NCBI RefSeq assembly: GCF_027625935.1
Contig: NZ_CP115300.1
Span: forward strand, 7,316,001-7,380,000
Origin: Streptomyces camelliae
GTDB lineage: Bacteria; Actinomycetota; Actinomycetes; Streptomycetales; Streptomycetaceae
DNA length: 64,000 bases
Reading direction: 5' to 3'
A program made the translations under genes and the position numbers. Under the pieces are notes generated by a model, which was not told the origin of the DNA, ran no database searches, and saw only the letters and a list, made by a program, of their open reading frames with translations. This document shows, piece after piece, positions 33,255 through 44,754 of the stretch. The number at the start of each line of letters is the position of its first letter. Positions within the stretch are counted from its first letter, which is position 1.

Positions 33255-34205
33255 TCACTCGCCGGTGAACGCCGACACCGCCGCCTTCGCCGCCGCCTCC
33301 ACCAGCGCGATGCCCTCCGCCTGGGTCCCGGTGCCCTTCGACAGCACCGCCACCAGATAGCCGGTGCCGTCCACCGTGACCCGTCCGATGCTGTTCACGT
33401 CCCACAGGTTCGTCGTACTGCGCGCCAGCCAACCGTTCTTCAGCGCCCAGGAGCCGGCGTCACCGGCGGCCGACACCCCCCACCGCTGATCCGTCTCGAC
33501 CGACCCCATCAGGCCCTGGACGTACGCCCGGGAGGCAGCACTCAGCTGCGATTCATCGTCCCCGAACACCTGCCGGAGCAGCACCAGTTGGTCGGCGGCC
33601 GTGGTCTGGGTCAGCCCCCACAGCTCGCCGTCGCCGCCGGAGGTCGACGTCAGCCCGAGACGCTTGTTGGCCGCGTCCAGGCCGTCCGCGCGCCCGATCG
33701 TGTGCCACAGCTGCGTCGCGGAGGCGTTGTCGCTGTTCTCGATCATCTTCGTGGCGTACGCCTGCTCCGTCGCCGTCAGTTGCCGGCCCGCGTCCTGCGC
33801 CTGGAGCAGCAGCGCGGCCAGGATGTCGACCTTGACGATGCTCGCCGTGTCGAAGGCCGCCTCGCCGTACCCGGCGCTCTCCCCGGAGCCCACCGCCAGC
33901 ACGGCCGCCGACACCTCGGCGCCCGACGGCACGCTCACCGTCGCCATCGCCTCGCTCAGCAGCGCGTCCCGGTCCACCGCCGCCTTCGTCACGGTCGCCT
34001 CCTCGCTCGCCGCGGCCGAGAGGGAGGCCGCGGGCGTCGCCGCCGACGATACGGCCGCGGCCCCCGCGTGCGCCCGCGCCTTGACATAGACCGTGCCCTC
34101 GGCCGTCACCCCGGTGACGGCGACCACGGCCAGCGCGGTGTGCAGCAGCGGACGGCGCCGGGACGGGCGCCTGCGACGGCCCCGGCGGGCTCCGGAGGAC
34201 TCCAT
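33255..34205 (-). CDS. Exported class A beta-lactamase-fold serine hydrolase, atypical
   Basis: 316 residues. An Arg-rich start and hydrophobic span (LLHTALAVVAVTGVTAEGTV, about residues 20-40) indicate export or anchoring. SxxK is present as TASIVKVDI and SDN as ENSDNASA. The third motif is KNG instead of KTG (WALKNGWLA). The omega-loop with the deacylating Glu166 and Asn170 of true class A enzymes is not recognisable; the segment is short (GGDGELWGLTQTT). It may thus be a penicillin-binding or peptidase-like relative, not a resistance enzyme. It is divergent from the SseB-like gene. Confidence 0.82.
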   Translation of the reverse strand: MESSGARRGRRRRPSRRRPLLHTALAVVAVTGVTAEGTVYVKARAHAGAAAVSSAATPAASLSAAASEEATVTKAAVDRDALLSEAMATVSVPSGAEVSAAVLAVGSGESAGYGEAAFDTASIVKVDILAALLLQAQDAGRQLTATEQAYATKMIENSDNASATQLWHTIGRADGLDAANKRLGLTSTSGGDGELWGLTQTTAADQLVLLRQVFGDDESQLSAASRAYVQGLMGSVETDQRWGVSAAGDAGSWALKNGWLARSTTNLWDVNSIGRVTVDGTGYLVAVLSKGTGTQAEGIALVEAAAKAAVSAFTGE

Positions 34206-34346
34206 GGCCGCGATGCTCGGCGCGCGGACTGTGCGCCCCGTCGGACGCAGGTGAGACGAAGCTCAGCGGTTCCTGAGATTCCCGTGAAGGCCCGGCGCTC
34301 GCCCCCAAGGCGGCCGGTGGGGCTCGCCCCGATAGGGTCGGTGACC

Positions 34347-35078
34347 GTGGCGAACAAGAACATTCCCGACCCCGGCTTCTCCGACGACGACGGCTCCGCC
34401 GACCCCCGGCTGAGCGCCGCGCTCGCCGCCTGGGCCGAGGACCGCAGCGCCCTCGGGCCCGTCCTGGAGGCGCTCAGGGGCGCCCGGCTGCTCGTGCCCG
34501 TCGTCGCCGTGCTCGGTGAGGTCGAGGAGGACGAGAAGGGCTTGCGCCGCGAGAAGACCAGCGACATGGCCGTACCCACCCTGAAGGCCGGCCACCGCAC
34601 CGCGCTGCCCGCCTTCACCTCCACCGACTCGCTCGCCCGCTGGGACCCCGCGGCCCGCCCGGTCGCCGTACCGCTGCACCAGGCGCTGCAGGCCGTCGCG
34701 CACGAGAAGGCCGACACGCTCGTGCTGGACCTCGCCGGACCGGTGCCGTTCGAGCTGACCGGACCCGCGCTGCTCGCCCTCGCCGAGGGTCGCACCAGCA
34801 CGGACCCGCTGGCCGACCCGGCCGTGCGGGAGGCGGTACGTACGGCCGTGGCGGCGGAGCCCGCCGTGCTGCGCGCCCACCTCGGCCCCGGACAGGCCGA
34901 CGGCACCCTCGCCCTCGTCCTCGACCCGGCCGCCGCGCCCGCCCAGGCCGCCCGCGCGGTCGCCGAACGCCTCGCCGCAGACGAAACACTGAGGGCCCGC
35001 CTGGTGCGCGGCCTCGACCTGGCACTGCTGCCGGCCGGGACCACGCCTCCGGGCGAGCCCTTGTACGTACGCGGATGA
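34347..35078 (+). CDS. SseB-family N-terminal domain protein
   Basis: 243 residues. It begins ANKNIPDPGFSDDDGSADPRL and continues ALRGARLLVPVVAVLGE, SDMAVPTLKAGHRTALPAFTS and PVPLHQAL-type segments that match the SseB N-terminal family. Despite the name, this family has no demonstrated type III secretion role in actinobacteria. No signal peptide or membrane span is seen. TAGGGT at 34332-34337 resembles a -10 element and ends only nine bases before the GTG, so the transcript may be leaderless; another GTG two codons earlier is possible. Confidence 0.75.
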   Translation: MANKNIPDPGFSDDDGSADPRLSAALAAWAEDRSALGPVLEALRGARLLVPVVAVLGEVEEDEKGLRREKTSDMAVPTLKAGHRTALPAFTSTDSLARWDPAARPVAVPLHQALQAVAHEKADTLVLDLAGPVPFELTGPALLALAEGRTSTDPLADPAVREAVRTAVAAEPAVLRAHLGPGQADGTLALVLDPAAAPAQAARAVAERLAADETLRARLVRGLDLALLPAGTTPPGEPLYVRG

Positions 35079-35079
35079 T

Positions 35080-35436
35080 CTAGCCGTAGACCGGGCCGGT
35101 GTACTTCTCGCCCGGTCCCTGGCCCGGCTCGTCCGGGACGATCGACGCCTCGCGGAAGGCCAGCTGGAGCGACTTCAGGCCGTCGCGCAGCGGGGCCGCG
35201 TGGAAGGAGCTGATCTCGGTCGCGCTCGCGTCCAGCAGACCGGCGAGACCGGTGATCAGCTTGCGGGCCTCGTCCAGGTCCTTGTACTTCTCGCCCTCCT
35301 CGCTCAGCCCCAGCTTCACGGCGGCGGCGCTCATCAGGTTGACGGCGACCGTCACGATCACCTCGACGGCGGGAACCTCGGCGATATCGCGGGTCATTGC
35401 GTCGAAGTCGGGATTCTCAGGAGGGGTCTCACTCAT
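35080..35436 (-). CDS. DUF1844 protein
   Basis: 118 residues. The segment AVEVIVTVAVNLMSAAAVKLGL near residue 25, followed by DLDEARKLITGLAGLLDASA, matches DUF1844, an all-helical family without known function. A flexible C-terminal tail follows (GQGPGEKYTGPVYG). The ATG gives MSETPPENPDF; three earlier codons in the same frame include no better start. It faces the infC leader across a divergent spacer, and this linkage to infC is common in Streptomyces. Confidence 0.85.
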   Translation of the reverse strand: MSETPPENPDFDAMTRDIAEVPAVEVIVTVAVNLMSAAAVKLGLSEEGEKYKDLDEARKLITGLAGLLDASATEISSFHAAPLRDGLKSLQLAFREASIVPDEPGQGPGEKYTGPVYG

Positions 35437-35512
35437 GCCCCACACGATAAGCGGTCGCTGATGACGGGGATCACGGGTTCCCGATTAGGCCTTGTCAAGC
35501 GATCCTGCTAAC

Positions 35513-35828
35513 CTGGTGGACGACCGGCTGGACATGCCCTGCCAACACCAGAGCGTCCGGCCCACAAGTGGAGGCTCCGATCTCCCACCTGACCGTCCTC
35601 AGGGACGGCGGGTCACCCCGGTCAGGCGGCCGCCATCGTTCCGTACGGACGATGGAGAGCCGCCCGAAGTGCGCCCCGCGGCATCGCGGCGGTGCTCCGG
35701 TAGTGCGTTTGGAGCCCCGCCTGTGATCGTCCGGGGCATTTTTGTTGCTTCGGCGCGGTTAGGTCTTACGAAAAGAGACATACGCGGCTGTCCGCCAGAC
35801 AACCGTGTGGTGCTACCGAGGAGGATCC
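35513..35828 (+). promoter_or_regulatory. Structured leader of infC-rpmI-rplT with attenuator-like hairpins
   Basis: About 300 bases precede infC without a gene. They contain a series of hairpins: CCGTCC-TCAG-GGACGG at 35593-35608, a long near-perfect stem around CCATCGTTCCG and CGGACGATGG at 35633-35655, and a terminator-like stem GCCCCG/CGGGGC followed by ATTTTTG at 35714-35743. The promoter should lie near 35500 (TTGTCA and TAACCT hexamers in the sequence CTTGTCAAGCG...GCTAACCTGG, spacing about 17). In other bacteria such leaders bind L20 or respond to IF3. The regulator here is unproven. Confidence 0.65.
35714..35743 (+). terminator. Attenuator-like hairpin in the infC leader
   Basis: The 6-bp GC stem GCCCCG/CGGGGC with a 12-base loop is followed by ATTTTTGTT, an unusually good T tract for this genome. 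It lies 86 bp before the infC start, so premature termination here would silence the whole operon. Confidence 0.6.
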
Positions 35829-36467
35829 ATCAGCGCCGAGCCCCGCATCAACGACCGGATTCGCGTTCCCGAGGTGCGACTTGTCGGTCCCAGTGGCGAG
35901 CAGGTGGGCATCGTCCCGCTGGCGAAGGCACTGGAGCTTGCGCAGGAGTACGACCTGGACCTGGTCGAGGTCGCGGCGAACGCCCGTCCGCCCGTGTGCA
36001 AGCTCATGGACTACGGGAAGTTCAAGTACGAGTCGGCCATGAAGGCCCGTGAGGCGCGCAAGAACCAGGCGCACACGGTCATCAAGGAGATGAAGCTCCG
36101 GCCGAAGATCGACCCGCACGACTATGACACCAAGAAGGGTCACGTCGTCCGGTTCCTCAAGCAGGGCGACAAGGTCAAGATCACGATCATGTTCCGTGGC
36201 CGCGAGCAGTCCCGGCCCGAGCTGGGCTACCGACTGCTGCAGCGGCTCGCGGAGGACGTCCAGGACCTCGGTTTCGTCGAGTCGAACCCGAAGCAGGACG
36301 GCCGCAACATGATCATGGTCCTCGGTCCGCACAAGAAGAAGACCGAGGCCATGGCCGAGGCCCGTCAGGCGCAGGAAGCCCGCAAGGCGGAGGCGAAGGC
36401 CCACCCCGGTCGTTCGCAGAACCCTGCCGAGGCTGAGGCGTCCGCCGAGGAGCCCGCCGAGGCGTGA
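35829..36467 (+). CDS. infC: Translation initiation factor IF-3, ATC start codon
   Basis: 212 residues. It is full length with the N-domain ([20 protein letters not shown]), the linker-start AYKEYD-type segment [10 protein letters not shown] and the C-domain ([26 protein letters not shown]). A lysine/alanine-rich tail of about 40 residues follows, as in other actinobacteria. No ATG, GTG or TTG fits: the ATC codon six bases after GAGGAGG precedes [12 protein letters not shown] eight codons earlier would place the ribosome site inside the gene. Non-AUG starts let IF3 repress its own translation in other bacteria. It heads the infC-rpmI-rplT operon. Confidence 0.93.
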   Translation: MSAEPRINDRIRVPEVRLVGPSGEQVGIVPLAKALELAQEYDLDLVEVAANARPPVCKLMDYGKFKYESAMKAREARKNQAHTVIKEMKLRPKIDPHDYDTKKGHVVRFLKQGDKVKITIMFRGREQSRPELGYRLLQRLAEDVQDLGFVESNPKQDGRNMIMVLGPHKKKTEAMAEARQAQEARKAEAKAHPGRSQNPAEAEASAEEPAEA

Positions 36468-36579
36468 TCCCGGGGGACACCATGTCCCCGAGGATGTAAC
36501 CGAAAGTAGAGCGACGCTCCACCGTGCCCGGTTTCACGACCGGGCACCGGAGCGCCACCGACGAGGAGATAACGGCGCT

Positions 36580-36774
36580 ATGCCGAAGAACAAGTCGCAC
36601 AGCGGTGCCAGCAAGCGCTTCAAGGTCACCGGCTCCGGCAAGGTGCTCCGCGAGCGCGCCGGCAAGCGCCACCTGCTTGAGCACAAGTCGTCCCGCGTCA
36701 CGCGTCGCCTCACCGGCAACGCCGAGATGGCCCCGGGCGACGCCGCGAAGATCAAGAAGCTTCTCGGCAAGTGA
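36580..36774 (+). CDS. rpmI: 50S ribosomal protein L35
   Basis: 64 residues, the standard length. It starts [20 protein letters not shown] and continues with the basic [14 protein letters not shown] segment that identifies bL35. It lies between infC and rplT, as in most bacteria. GAGGAGATAA precedes the ATG. Confidence 0.97.
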   Translation: MPKNKSHSGASKRFKVTGSGKVLRERAGKRHLLEHKSSRVTRRLTGNAEMAPGDAAKIKKLLGK

Positions 36775-36880
36775 CGTACCCGGCGCTCGCCAACCCCTGA
36801 GCGCCGTACGCCAACACCGGGACCCAGCCGTTTCCGGGTCGTGTGAGTACCACCACGGCCCCGCTACAAGGAGTTAACAA

Positions 36881-37264
36881 GTGGCACGCGTCAAGCGGGC
36901 AGTCAACGCCCACAAGAAGCGCCGGGCGATCCTCGAACAGGCCTCCGGCTACCGCGGTCAGCGGTCGCGTCTGTACCGCAAGGCCAAGGAGCAGGTCACC
37001 CACTCGCTGGTCTACAACTACAACGACCGCAAGAAGCGCAAGGGCGACTTCCGTCAGCTGTGGATCCAGCGCATCAACGCCGCTGCCCGCGCCAACGGCA
37101 TCACCTACAACCGCTTCATCCAGGGTCTGAAGGCCGCGAACGTCGAGGTCGACCGCAAGATCCTGGCCGAGCTGGCCGTCAACGACGCGAACGCCTTCGC
37201 GGCGCTCGTCGAGGTCGCGCAGAAGGCGCTGCCGAGCGACGTCAACGCGCCCAAGGCTGCGTGA
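36881..37264 (+). CDS. rplT: 50S ribosomal protein L20
   Basis: 127 residues, starting with GTG. It has [35 protein letters not shown] and the [23 protein letters not shown] segment of bL20, an early assembly protein that binds 23S rRNA. In some bacteria L20 also represses its own operon by binding the leader mRNA; here the structured infC leader is a candidate target. AAGGAG stands upstream, and a strong terminator follows 30 bp after the stop. Confidence 0.97.
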   Translation: MARVKRAVNAHKKRRAILEQASGYRGQRSRLYRKAKEQVTHSLVYNYNDRKKRKGDFRQLWIQRINAAARANGITYNRFIQGLKAANVEVDRKILAELAVNDANAFAALVEVAQKALPSDVNAPKAA

Positions 37265-37294
37265 CGCTGCGCTGGCTTTGAGCCGACGCTCACT

Positions 37295-37333
37295 GGACCC
37301 GCAGGCTTTCATGGCTTGCGGGTCCTGTTGTTT
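37295..37333 (+). terminator. Rho-independent terminator of the infC operon
   Basis: GGACCCGCA pairs perfectly with TGCGGGTCC around a 13-base loop and is followed by TGTTGTTT. It lies 30 bp after the rplT stop. Confidence 0.85.
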
Positions 37334-37353
37334 GGGGTCCCCAGGTGGTCTTT

Positions 37354-37422
37354 CGACTGCGGGCCGGTGGGGCTTCTCGCGCCCACGCGGTGGAGCCGCA
37401 TATCGGCACAGCCCCGCGCCCC
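37354..37422. repeat. Dispersed Streptomyces intergenic palindrome, copy D
   Basis: CGACTGCGGG, a CTCGCGCCCACGCGGTGGAG box, CCGCATAT and CACAGCCCCGCGCCCC occur in the same order and orientation as in copy E. The hairpin core is partly degenerate here. It lies between rplT and the methyltransferase gene. Confidence 0.7.
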
Positions 37423-37490
37423 TGGGTCGGCTGCAGCGCCGCAGTTGAAAAAGCGCCGCACGTTGAAATCTCCTGAAGGTGAAGAAGAGG

Positions 37491-38351
37491 ATGCCCCCCG
37501 TCAGCCCCGAGCTGATCTCCCCCCGGTCCGCCCGTGTCAGCGCAGCGCGCCGGCTGGCCAAGCGGAACTTCCGGGGCAAGGACCGGCTGTTTCTCGCGGA
37601 GGGGCCGCAGGCCGTCCGGGAGGCGGCCGGGCATCGGGTGGACGGCACCCCCACCCTCGTCGAGCTGTTCGCCACCGTCGAGGCCGCGGAGCGGTACGCC
37701 GACATCGTCGGAGCCGCCCGGAGCGTCGGTGCCCGGGTGCATCTGGCCGCCGAGGACGTCATCGCCGACATCTCCACCACCGTGACCCCGCAGGGGCTGG
37801 TCGGGGTGTGCCGGTTCCTGGACACCTCCTTCGACGACATCCTCGCCGCCCGGCCGAAGCTGGTCGCCGTGCTCGCCCATGTGCGGGATCCCGGGAACGC
37901 CGGGACCGTGCTGCGGTGCGCCGACGCCGCCGGCGCCGAGGCGGTCGTCCTCACCGACGCCTCCGTCGACCTGTACAACCCCAAGGCCGTACGCGCCTCC
38001 GTCGGCTCCCACTTCCATCTGCCCGTCGCCGTCGGCGTGCCCGTCGAGCGGGCCGTGCAGGGACTGAAGGACGCCGGGGTGCGCATCCTCGCCGCCGACG
38101 GGGCCGGGGACCGCGACCTCGACGAGGAGCTGGACAAAGGGAGCATGGGCGGACCCACCGCCTGGGTGTTCGGGAACGAGGCCTGGGGACTGCCCGAGGA
38201 GACCCGCGCCCTCGCCGACGCCGTCGTACGCGTCCCCATCCACGGAAAGGCCGAGAGCCTGAACCTGGCCACCGCCGCCGCCGTATGTCTCTACGCGTCG
38301 GCCCGTGCACAGCGCGCCTCCGGAGGGTGCCGCTCCGTCACCGAGAGCTAG
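37491..38351 (+). CDS. SpoU/TrmH-family RNA 2'-O-methyltransferase
   Basis: 286 residues. The N-terminal substrate-binding domain starts SARVSAARRLAKRNFRGKDR. The SPOUT knot motifs follow: AHVRDPGNAGTVLRCADAAG (motif 1, near residue 130), WVFGNEAWGL (motif 2, near 225) and VPIHGKAESLNLATAAAVCLY (motif 3, near 250). It uses S-adenosylmethionine to methylate a ribose in rRNA or tRNA, and this place after rplT is conserved in actinobacteria. ATG chosen; a GTG four codons upstream is equally possible. Confidence 0.92.
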   Translation: MPPVSPELISPRSARVSAARRLAKRNFRGKDRLFLAEGPQAVREAAGHRVDGTPTLVELFATVEAAERYADIVGAARSVGARVHLAAEDVIADISTTVTPQGLVGVCRFLDTSFDDILAARPKLVAVLAHVRDPGNAGTVLRCADAAGAEAVVLTDASVDLYNPKAVRASVGSHFHLPVAVGVPVERAVQGLKDAGVRILAADGAGDRDLDEELDKGSMGGPTAWVFGNEAWGLPEETRALADAVVRVPIHGKAESLNLATAAAVCLYASARAQRASGGCRSVTES

Positions 38352-38401
38352 TAGGGTGACGACCTCGGGGCCCTGCGCCGTCGGAGAGGTGGGGTACGGG
38401 G

Positions 38402-40790
<2,389 letters not shown>

Positions 40791-40791
<1 letters not shown>

Positions 40792-43313
40792 TGCGGGTCC
40801 CGCTTTCTTGGCTGCGGGAGTACGTCGACCTGCCGGCGACGGAAACCGGCCGCGACGTCCAGGAGAAGCTCGTCTCGGCCGGCCTGGAGGTCGAGACCGT
40901 CGAGCAGCTCGGCGCCGACCTCAAGGGCCCGCTGGTCGTCGGCCAGGTGCTGACCATCGAGGAGCTGGAGGGCTTCAAGAAGCCGATCCGCTTCTGCACC
41001 GTCGACGTCGGCCAGGCCAACGGCACCGGCGAGCCCCAGGAGATCGTCTGCGGCGCCCGCAACTTCCAGGTCGGTGACAAGGTCGTCGTGGTCCTCCCCG
41101 GCGCCACCCTCCCCGGCGGCTTCTCCATCGCCGCCCGCCAGACCTACGGCAAGACGTCCCACGGCATGATCTGCTCCGCCGACGAGCTGGGCATGGGCGA
41201 CGACGGCACCCACGGCATCATCGTGCTGCCGCCGGAGTCCGAGGTCGGCAAGGACGCCATCGAGCTGCTGGAGCTGGTCGACGAGGTCCTGGACATCGCC
41301 GTCACCGCCAACCGCGGCGACTGCCTGTCCATCCGCGGCGTCGCCCGCGAGGCCGCCATCGCCTACGGCCTGCCGCTGCGCGACCCGGCCCTGATCGACG
41401 TACCGGCGCCGAACGCCTACGGCTACCCGGTCCAGGTCACCGACCCGTTCGGCTGCGACCGCTTCACCGCGCGCACGGTCACCGGCCTGCGCCCCGAGGC
41501 CCGCTCCCCGATCTGGCTCCAGCGCCGGCTGCAGAAGGTCGGCATGCGCCCGGTCTCCCTCGCCGTCGACGTCGCGAACTACGTGATGATGGAGCTGGGC
41601 CAGCCACTGCACACCTACGACCGGTCCCTGGTCCAGGGCACCATCGGCGTGCGCCGGGCCCAGGAGGGCGAGAAGATCGTCACCCTCGACGGTGTCGAGC
41701 GGAAGCTGCACGCCGAGGACCTGGTCATCACCGACGACCGCGGCCCCATCGGCCTCGCGGGCGTCATGGGCGGTGCCAACACCGAGATCGCCGACCACGA
41801 GGTCACCGAGAACGGCGTGAACGGCACCACCGACGTGGTCATCGAGGCGGCGCACTTCGACGCCGTCGCGATCGCCCGTACGTCCCGTCGCCAGAAGCTG
41901 CTGTCCGAGGCGTCCCGCCGCTTCGAGCGCGGCGTCGACCCGCAGGCCGCCGCGGCCGCCGCCCAGCGCACGGTGGACCTGCTGGTCCTCCTCGCCGGCG
42001 GTACGGCGGAGGCCGGCGTCACCGAGATCATCGCGCCCTCGGCCCCGCACACCATCAGCATCCCGGCGAACCACCCGGACAAGGTCGCGGGCGTCGACTA
42101 CGGCCGCGAGACCGTCGTACGCCGTCTCCAGCAGGTCGGCTGCGACGTCTACGGGCAGGACGAGCTGATCGTCACCGTCCCGTCCTGGCGGCCCGACCTG
42201 GTCGACCCGAACGACCTCGCCGAGGAGGTCATCCGTCTGGAGGGCTACGAGAACCTGCCCTCCACGCTGCCCAAGCTCCCCTCGGGCCGCGGCCTGACCC
42301 ACCGTCAGCGCCTGCACCGCCGGGTCGGCCGGGTCCTGGCCGGCGCGGGTTACGTCGAGGCCCCGAACTACCCGTTCGTCGGCGAGCAGGTCTTCGACCA
42401 GCTCGGCCTGGAGGCCGACGACCCGGCCCGCCGCGTCGTCAAGCTCGTCAACCCGCTGAGCGACGAGGAGCCCGCGCTCCGTACGACGCTGCTGCCGGGC
42501 CTGCTCGGCGCGCTGCGGCGCAACGCCGGCCGGGGCAGCCATGACCTGGCGCTGTTCGAGACGGGCCTGGTCTTCCACCCGCGCGGGGAGCAGGGCGTCG
42601 CCACGCACCTGCCCGTCGACCGGCGTCCGACCGACGAGGAGATCGCCGCGCTGGGCGCTGTGCTGCCCGAGCAGCCGCGGCACGTGGCCGCGGTGCTGAG
42701 CGGGGCCCGCGAGCAGGCCGGCTGGTGGGGCAAGGGCCGTCCGGCGGACTGGGCCGACACGGTGGAGGCGGCGCGTGCCGTCGCCCGTGAGGCTGGTGCC
42801 GAGCTGATCGTGCGCAAGGGCCAGTACGGCCCGTGGCACCCCGGCCGCTGTGCCGAGCTGCTCATCGTCGCCGACGGTGCGGAGCGGGTCGTGGGCCACG
42901 CGGGCGAGCTGCACCCGCGCGTGCTGAAGGCCCTGGGGCTGCCGGAGCGCACCTGCGCGATGGAACTCGACCTGGACGCGCTGGAGGCCGTCGGCGACGG
43001 TGTTCCGCAGGCGCCGGGCATCTCCACGTTCCCGGTCGCCACGCAGGATGTCGCCCTCGTGGTCGACCTGCCCGTCCCGGCCGCGGAGGTCGAGGCGGCG
43101 CTGCGGGAGGGTGCGGGTGAGCTGCTTGAGTCCATCCGGCTGTTCGATGTGTACGAGAACGCGGAGCAGTTGGGCGAAGGCCGGAAGTCGCTGGCGTACG
43201 CGCTCCGCTTCCGGGCCGGGGACCGTACGTTGACCGTGGATGAGGCGTCTGCTGCCCGGGATGCCGCGGTTGCCCTCGCGGGCGAGCGTACGGGTGCGGT
43301 TCTGCGGGGCTAG
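40791..43313 (+). CDS. pheT: Phenylalanyl-tRNA synthetase beta subunit
   Basis: 840 residues, usual length for the bacterial type. Domains in order are a start [18 protein letters not shown], an EMAP/tRNA-binding domain (residues about 40-150), B3/4 editing domain, B5 domain near 410-480 ([17 protein letters not shown]), the catalytic-like core near 490-720 and the C-terminal anticodon-binding FDX-ACB domain ([19 protein letters not shown], near residue 745). It forms the alpha2beta2 enzyme with the coupled pheS product and hydrolyses Tyr-tRNA(Phe) mischarging. A dispersed repeat follows 30 bp after the stop. Confidence 0.96.
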
Positions 43314-43344
43314 TTCGCCTACGGGGCGGGGAGCTGTGCTCGTT

Positions 43345-43428
43345 CGGCGGCTGCGGGTTCGTCATGGTCGCTCGCGCCCACGCGGCGGGCCGCACATTGA
43401 GCACAGCCCCGCGCCCCTTCGGGGGCGC
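43345..43428. repeat. Dispersed Streptomyces intergenic palindrome, copy E
   Basis: This is the fullest copy: CGGCGGCTGCGGGTTCGTCA, a CTCGCGCCCACGCGGCGGGC box, CCGCACATTGAGCACAGCCC and the CGCGCCCCTTCGGGGGCGC core. Orientation is as in copies B and D. It lies between pheT and the PP2C gene. Confidence 0.85.
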
Positions 43429-43474
43429 CGACCCCTCTGCCAGCTGCATAAATGCGAGTCGGCTCGGGTCGGCT

Positions 43475-43488
43475 CACTCATTTGAGTG
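43475..43488. promoter_or_regulatory. Perfect palindrome upstream of the PP2C gene, candidate operator
   Basis: CACTCA-TT-TGAGTG is a perfect inverted repeat about 110 bp before the phosphatase start. The area also contains GGTCGGCTC/GGAGCCGATC half-matches. No regulator is assigned. Confidence 0.4.
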
Positions 43489-43597
43489 GGAATCGGAGCC
43501 GATCCGGTCCTCCCGGACCATGCCCTCGACAGAATCGGACCGGCCTTTCGGGGTCGGTCCGTCTGCTCGGTCAGGGACTCCATGGGGGACCAGAGGC

Positions 43598-44653
43598 ATG
43601 ATCCGTATCAAGGCACGGGCACCCACCGCGCGGGGCGCCGTACTACCCATGGTCTGGGGCGGCGTCGCGGTCGGGTACAAGTTCGGCTGTCCGCTGGCCC
43701 AGCAGGCCGGGCTCGGGGCGCGCATCGTCACCAGCGCCGTCTTCTTCGCCGTCGGCACCGGGCTCATATTCCATGTCCGGCGCGCCCTGCTGCGTGAGCT
43801 GCGGCAGGCCCGCCGGGTGGCGCGGGCCGCGCAGAGCGTCGTACTGCGTCCGCTGCCGCCGCGTCTCGGCGGGCTGCACGTCGCCGCCGCCCAGCTGTCC
43901 GCGGACCGGGGCGCCTGCGTCGGCGGGGACCTGTACGAGGCGATCGCCACCGAGCACGGGGTGCGCGTGGTCATGGGCGACGTACGAGGGCACGGTCTGT
44001 CCGCCCTCGGCACCGTCGCCGCCGTCCTCGGCAGCTTCCGCGAGGCGGCTCACGACGAGCCCGAACTCGGCCGTGTGCTCCGCCGGCTGGACCGCGCCCT
44101 CGCCCGCCACCTGAGCGAGCGGGCCCGCACCGAACATCCGGTCGCGGAGGAGTTCGTCACCGTCCTGCTCCTGGAGGTCGGCCCGGACGGCGAGCTGCAC
44201 GCCTTCAACTGCGGTCATCCCTGGCCGTACCGGATCAGCGGCACGCGTGTGGAGCCGCTCAGCCGCGTCGACCCGCTCCCGCCGCTGGGCCCCTTCCCCT
44301 TGCCGACCGAACTGGAAGCCCACGCCTGTGGCCGGCTCTTCCCCGGCGACTCCCTCGTCCTTTTCACGGACGGCGCCGAGGAGGCCAGGGACGCCAAGGG
44401 CCGCTTCTTCTCCCTGCCGACGGCACTCAGGGAGGCCGTGGGCGATCAGCCGGTGTCGCCGCAGTCGCTCCTGCGCGCCCTGTTCTCGGCTCTCCTGCAC
44501 CACACGGCGGGCAGTCCGACGGACGACGTGGCACTGCTGGTCCTGCGGAACGAACGAGCGAGGGGCAAGCTGCTCACCCCGGCCAAGCCGCCGCTTTTCG
44601 AGGGGGAGCCGGAAGCTTGGCCGGGACCCCAGTCAACCGGCAGAACACGCTGA
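43598..44653 (+). CDS. PP2C-type (SpoIIE family) membrane-associated protein phosphatase
   Basis: 351 residues. The N-terminus carries two weak hydrophobic segments (MVWGGVAVGYKFG, then IVTSAVFFAVGTGLIFHV, about residues 18-60). The SpoIIE/PP2C domain follows with GACVGGDLYEAI, VVMGDVRGHGLSA, FNCGHPWPYRI, SLVLFTDGAEEARD and SPTDDVALLVL. These motifs hold the metal-binding aspartates, so it should dephosphorylate Ser/Thr, typically on anti-anti-sigma factors. No anti-sigma gene adjoins. The ATG gives MIRIKARAPTA and follows GAGG; an upstream ATG is out of frame. A palindrome about 110 bp upstream may mark its regulator. Confidence 0.9.
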   Translation: MIRIKARAPTARGAVLPMVWGGVAVGYKFGCPLAQQAGLGARIVTSAVFFAVGTGLIFHVRRALLRELRQARRVARAAQSVVLRPLPPRLGGLHVAAAQLSADRGACVGGDLYEAIATEHGVRVVMGDVRGHGLSALGTVAAVLGSFREAAHDEPELGRVLRRLDRALARHLSERARTEHPVAEEFVTVLLLEVGPDGELHAFNCGHPWPYRISGTRVEPLSRVDPLPPLGPFPLPTELEAHACGRLFPGDSLVLFTDGAEEARDAKGRFFSLPTALREAVGDQPVSPQSLLRALFSALLHHTAGSPTDDVALLVLRNERARGKLLTPAKPPLFEGEPEAWPGPQSTGRTR

Positions 44654-44754
44654 GCGACACCGCGTGCACAGCGCGGATGCAGGTGTTCCGTTCACACCCC
44701 GTGTGAAGGCGGAGCCACTACGCTGACCGCACCAGGCCACTCGGGGGGCATTCC

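Noticed and set aside
35805..35828. GTG start for infC eight codons upstream of the ATC
   Set aside because: It would place the strong GAGGAGG ribosome-binding site inside the coding sequence and add residues not typical of IF3.
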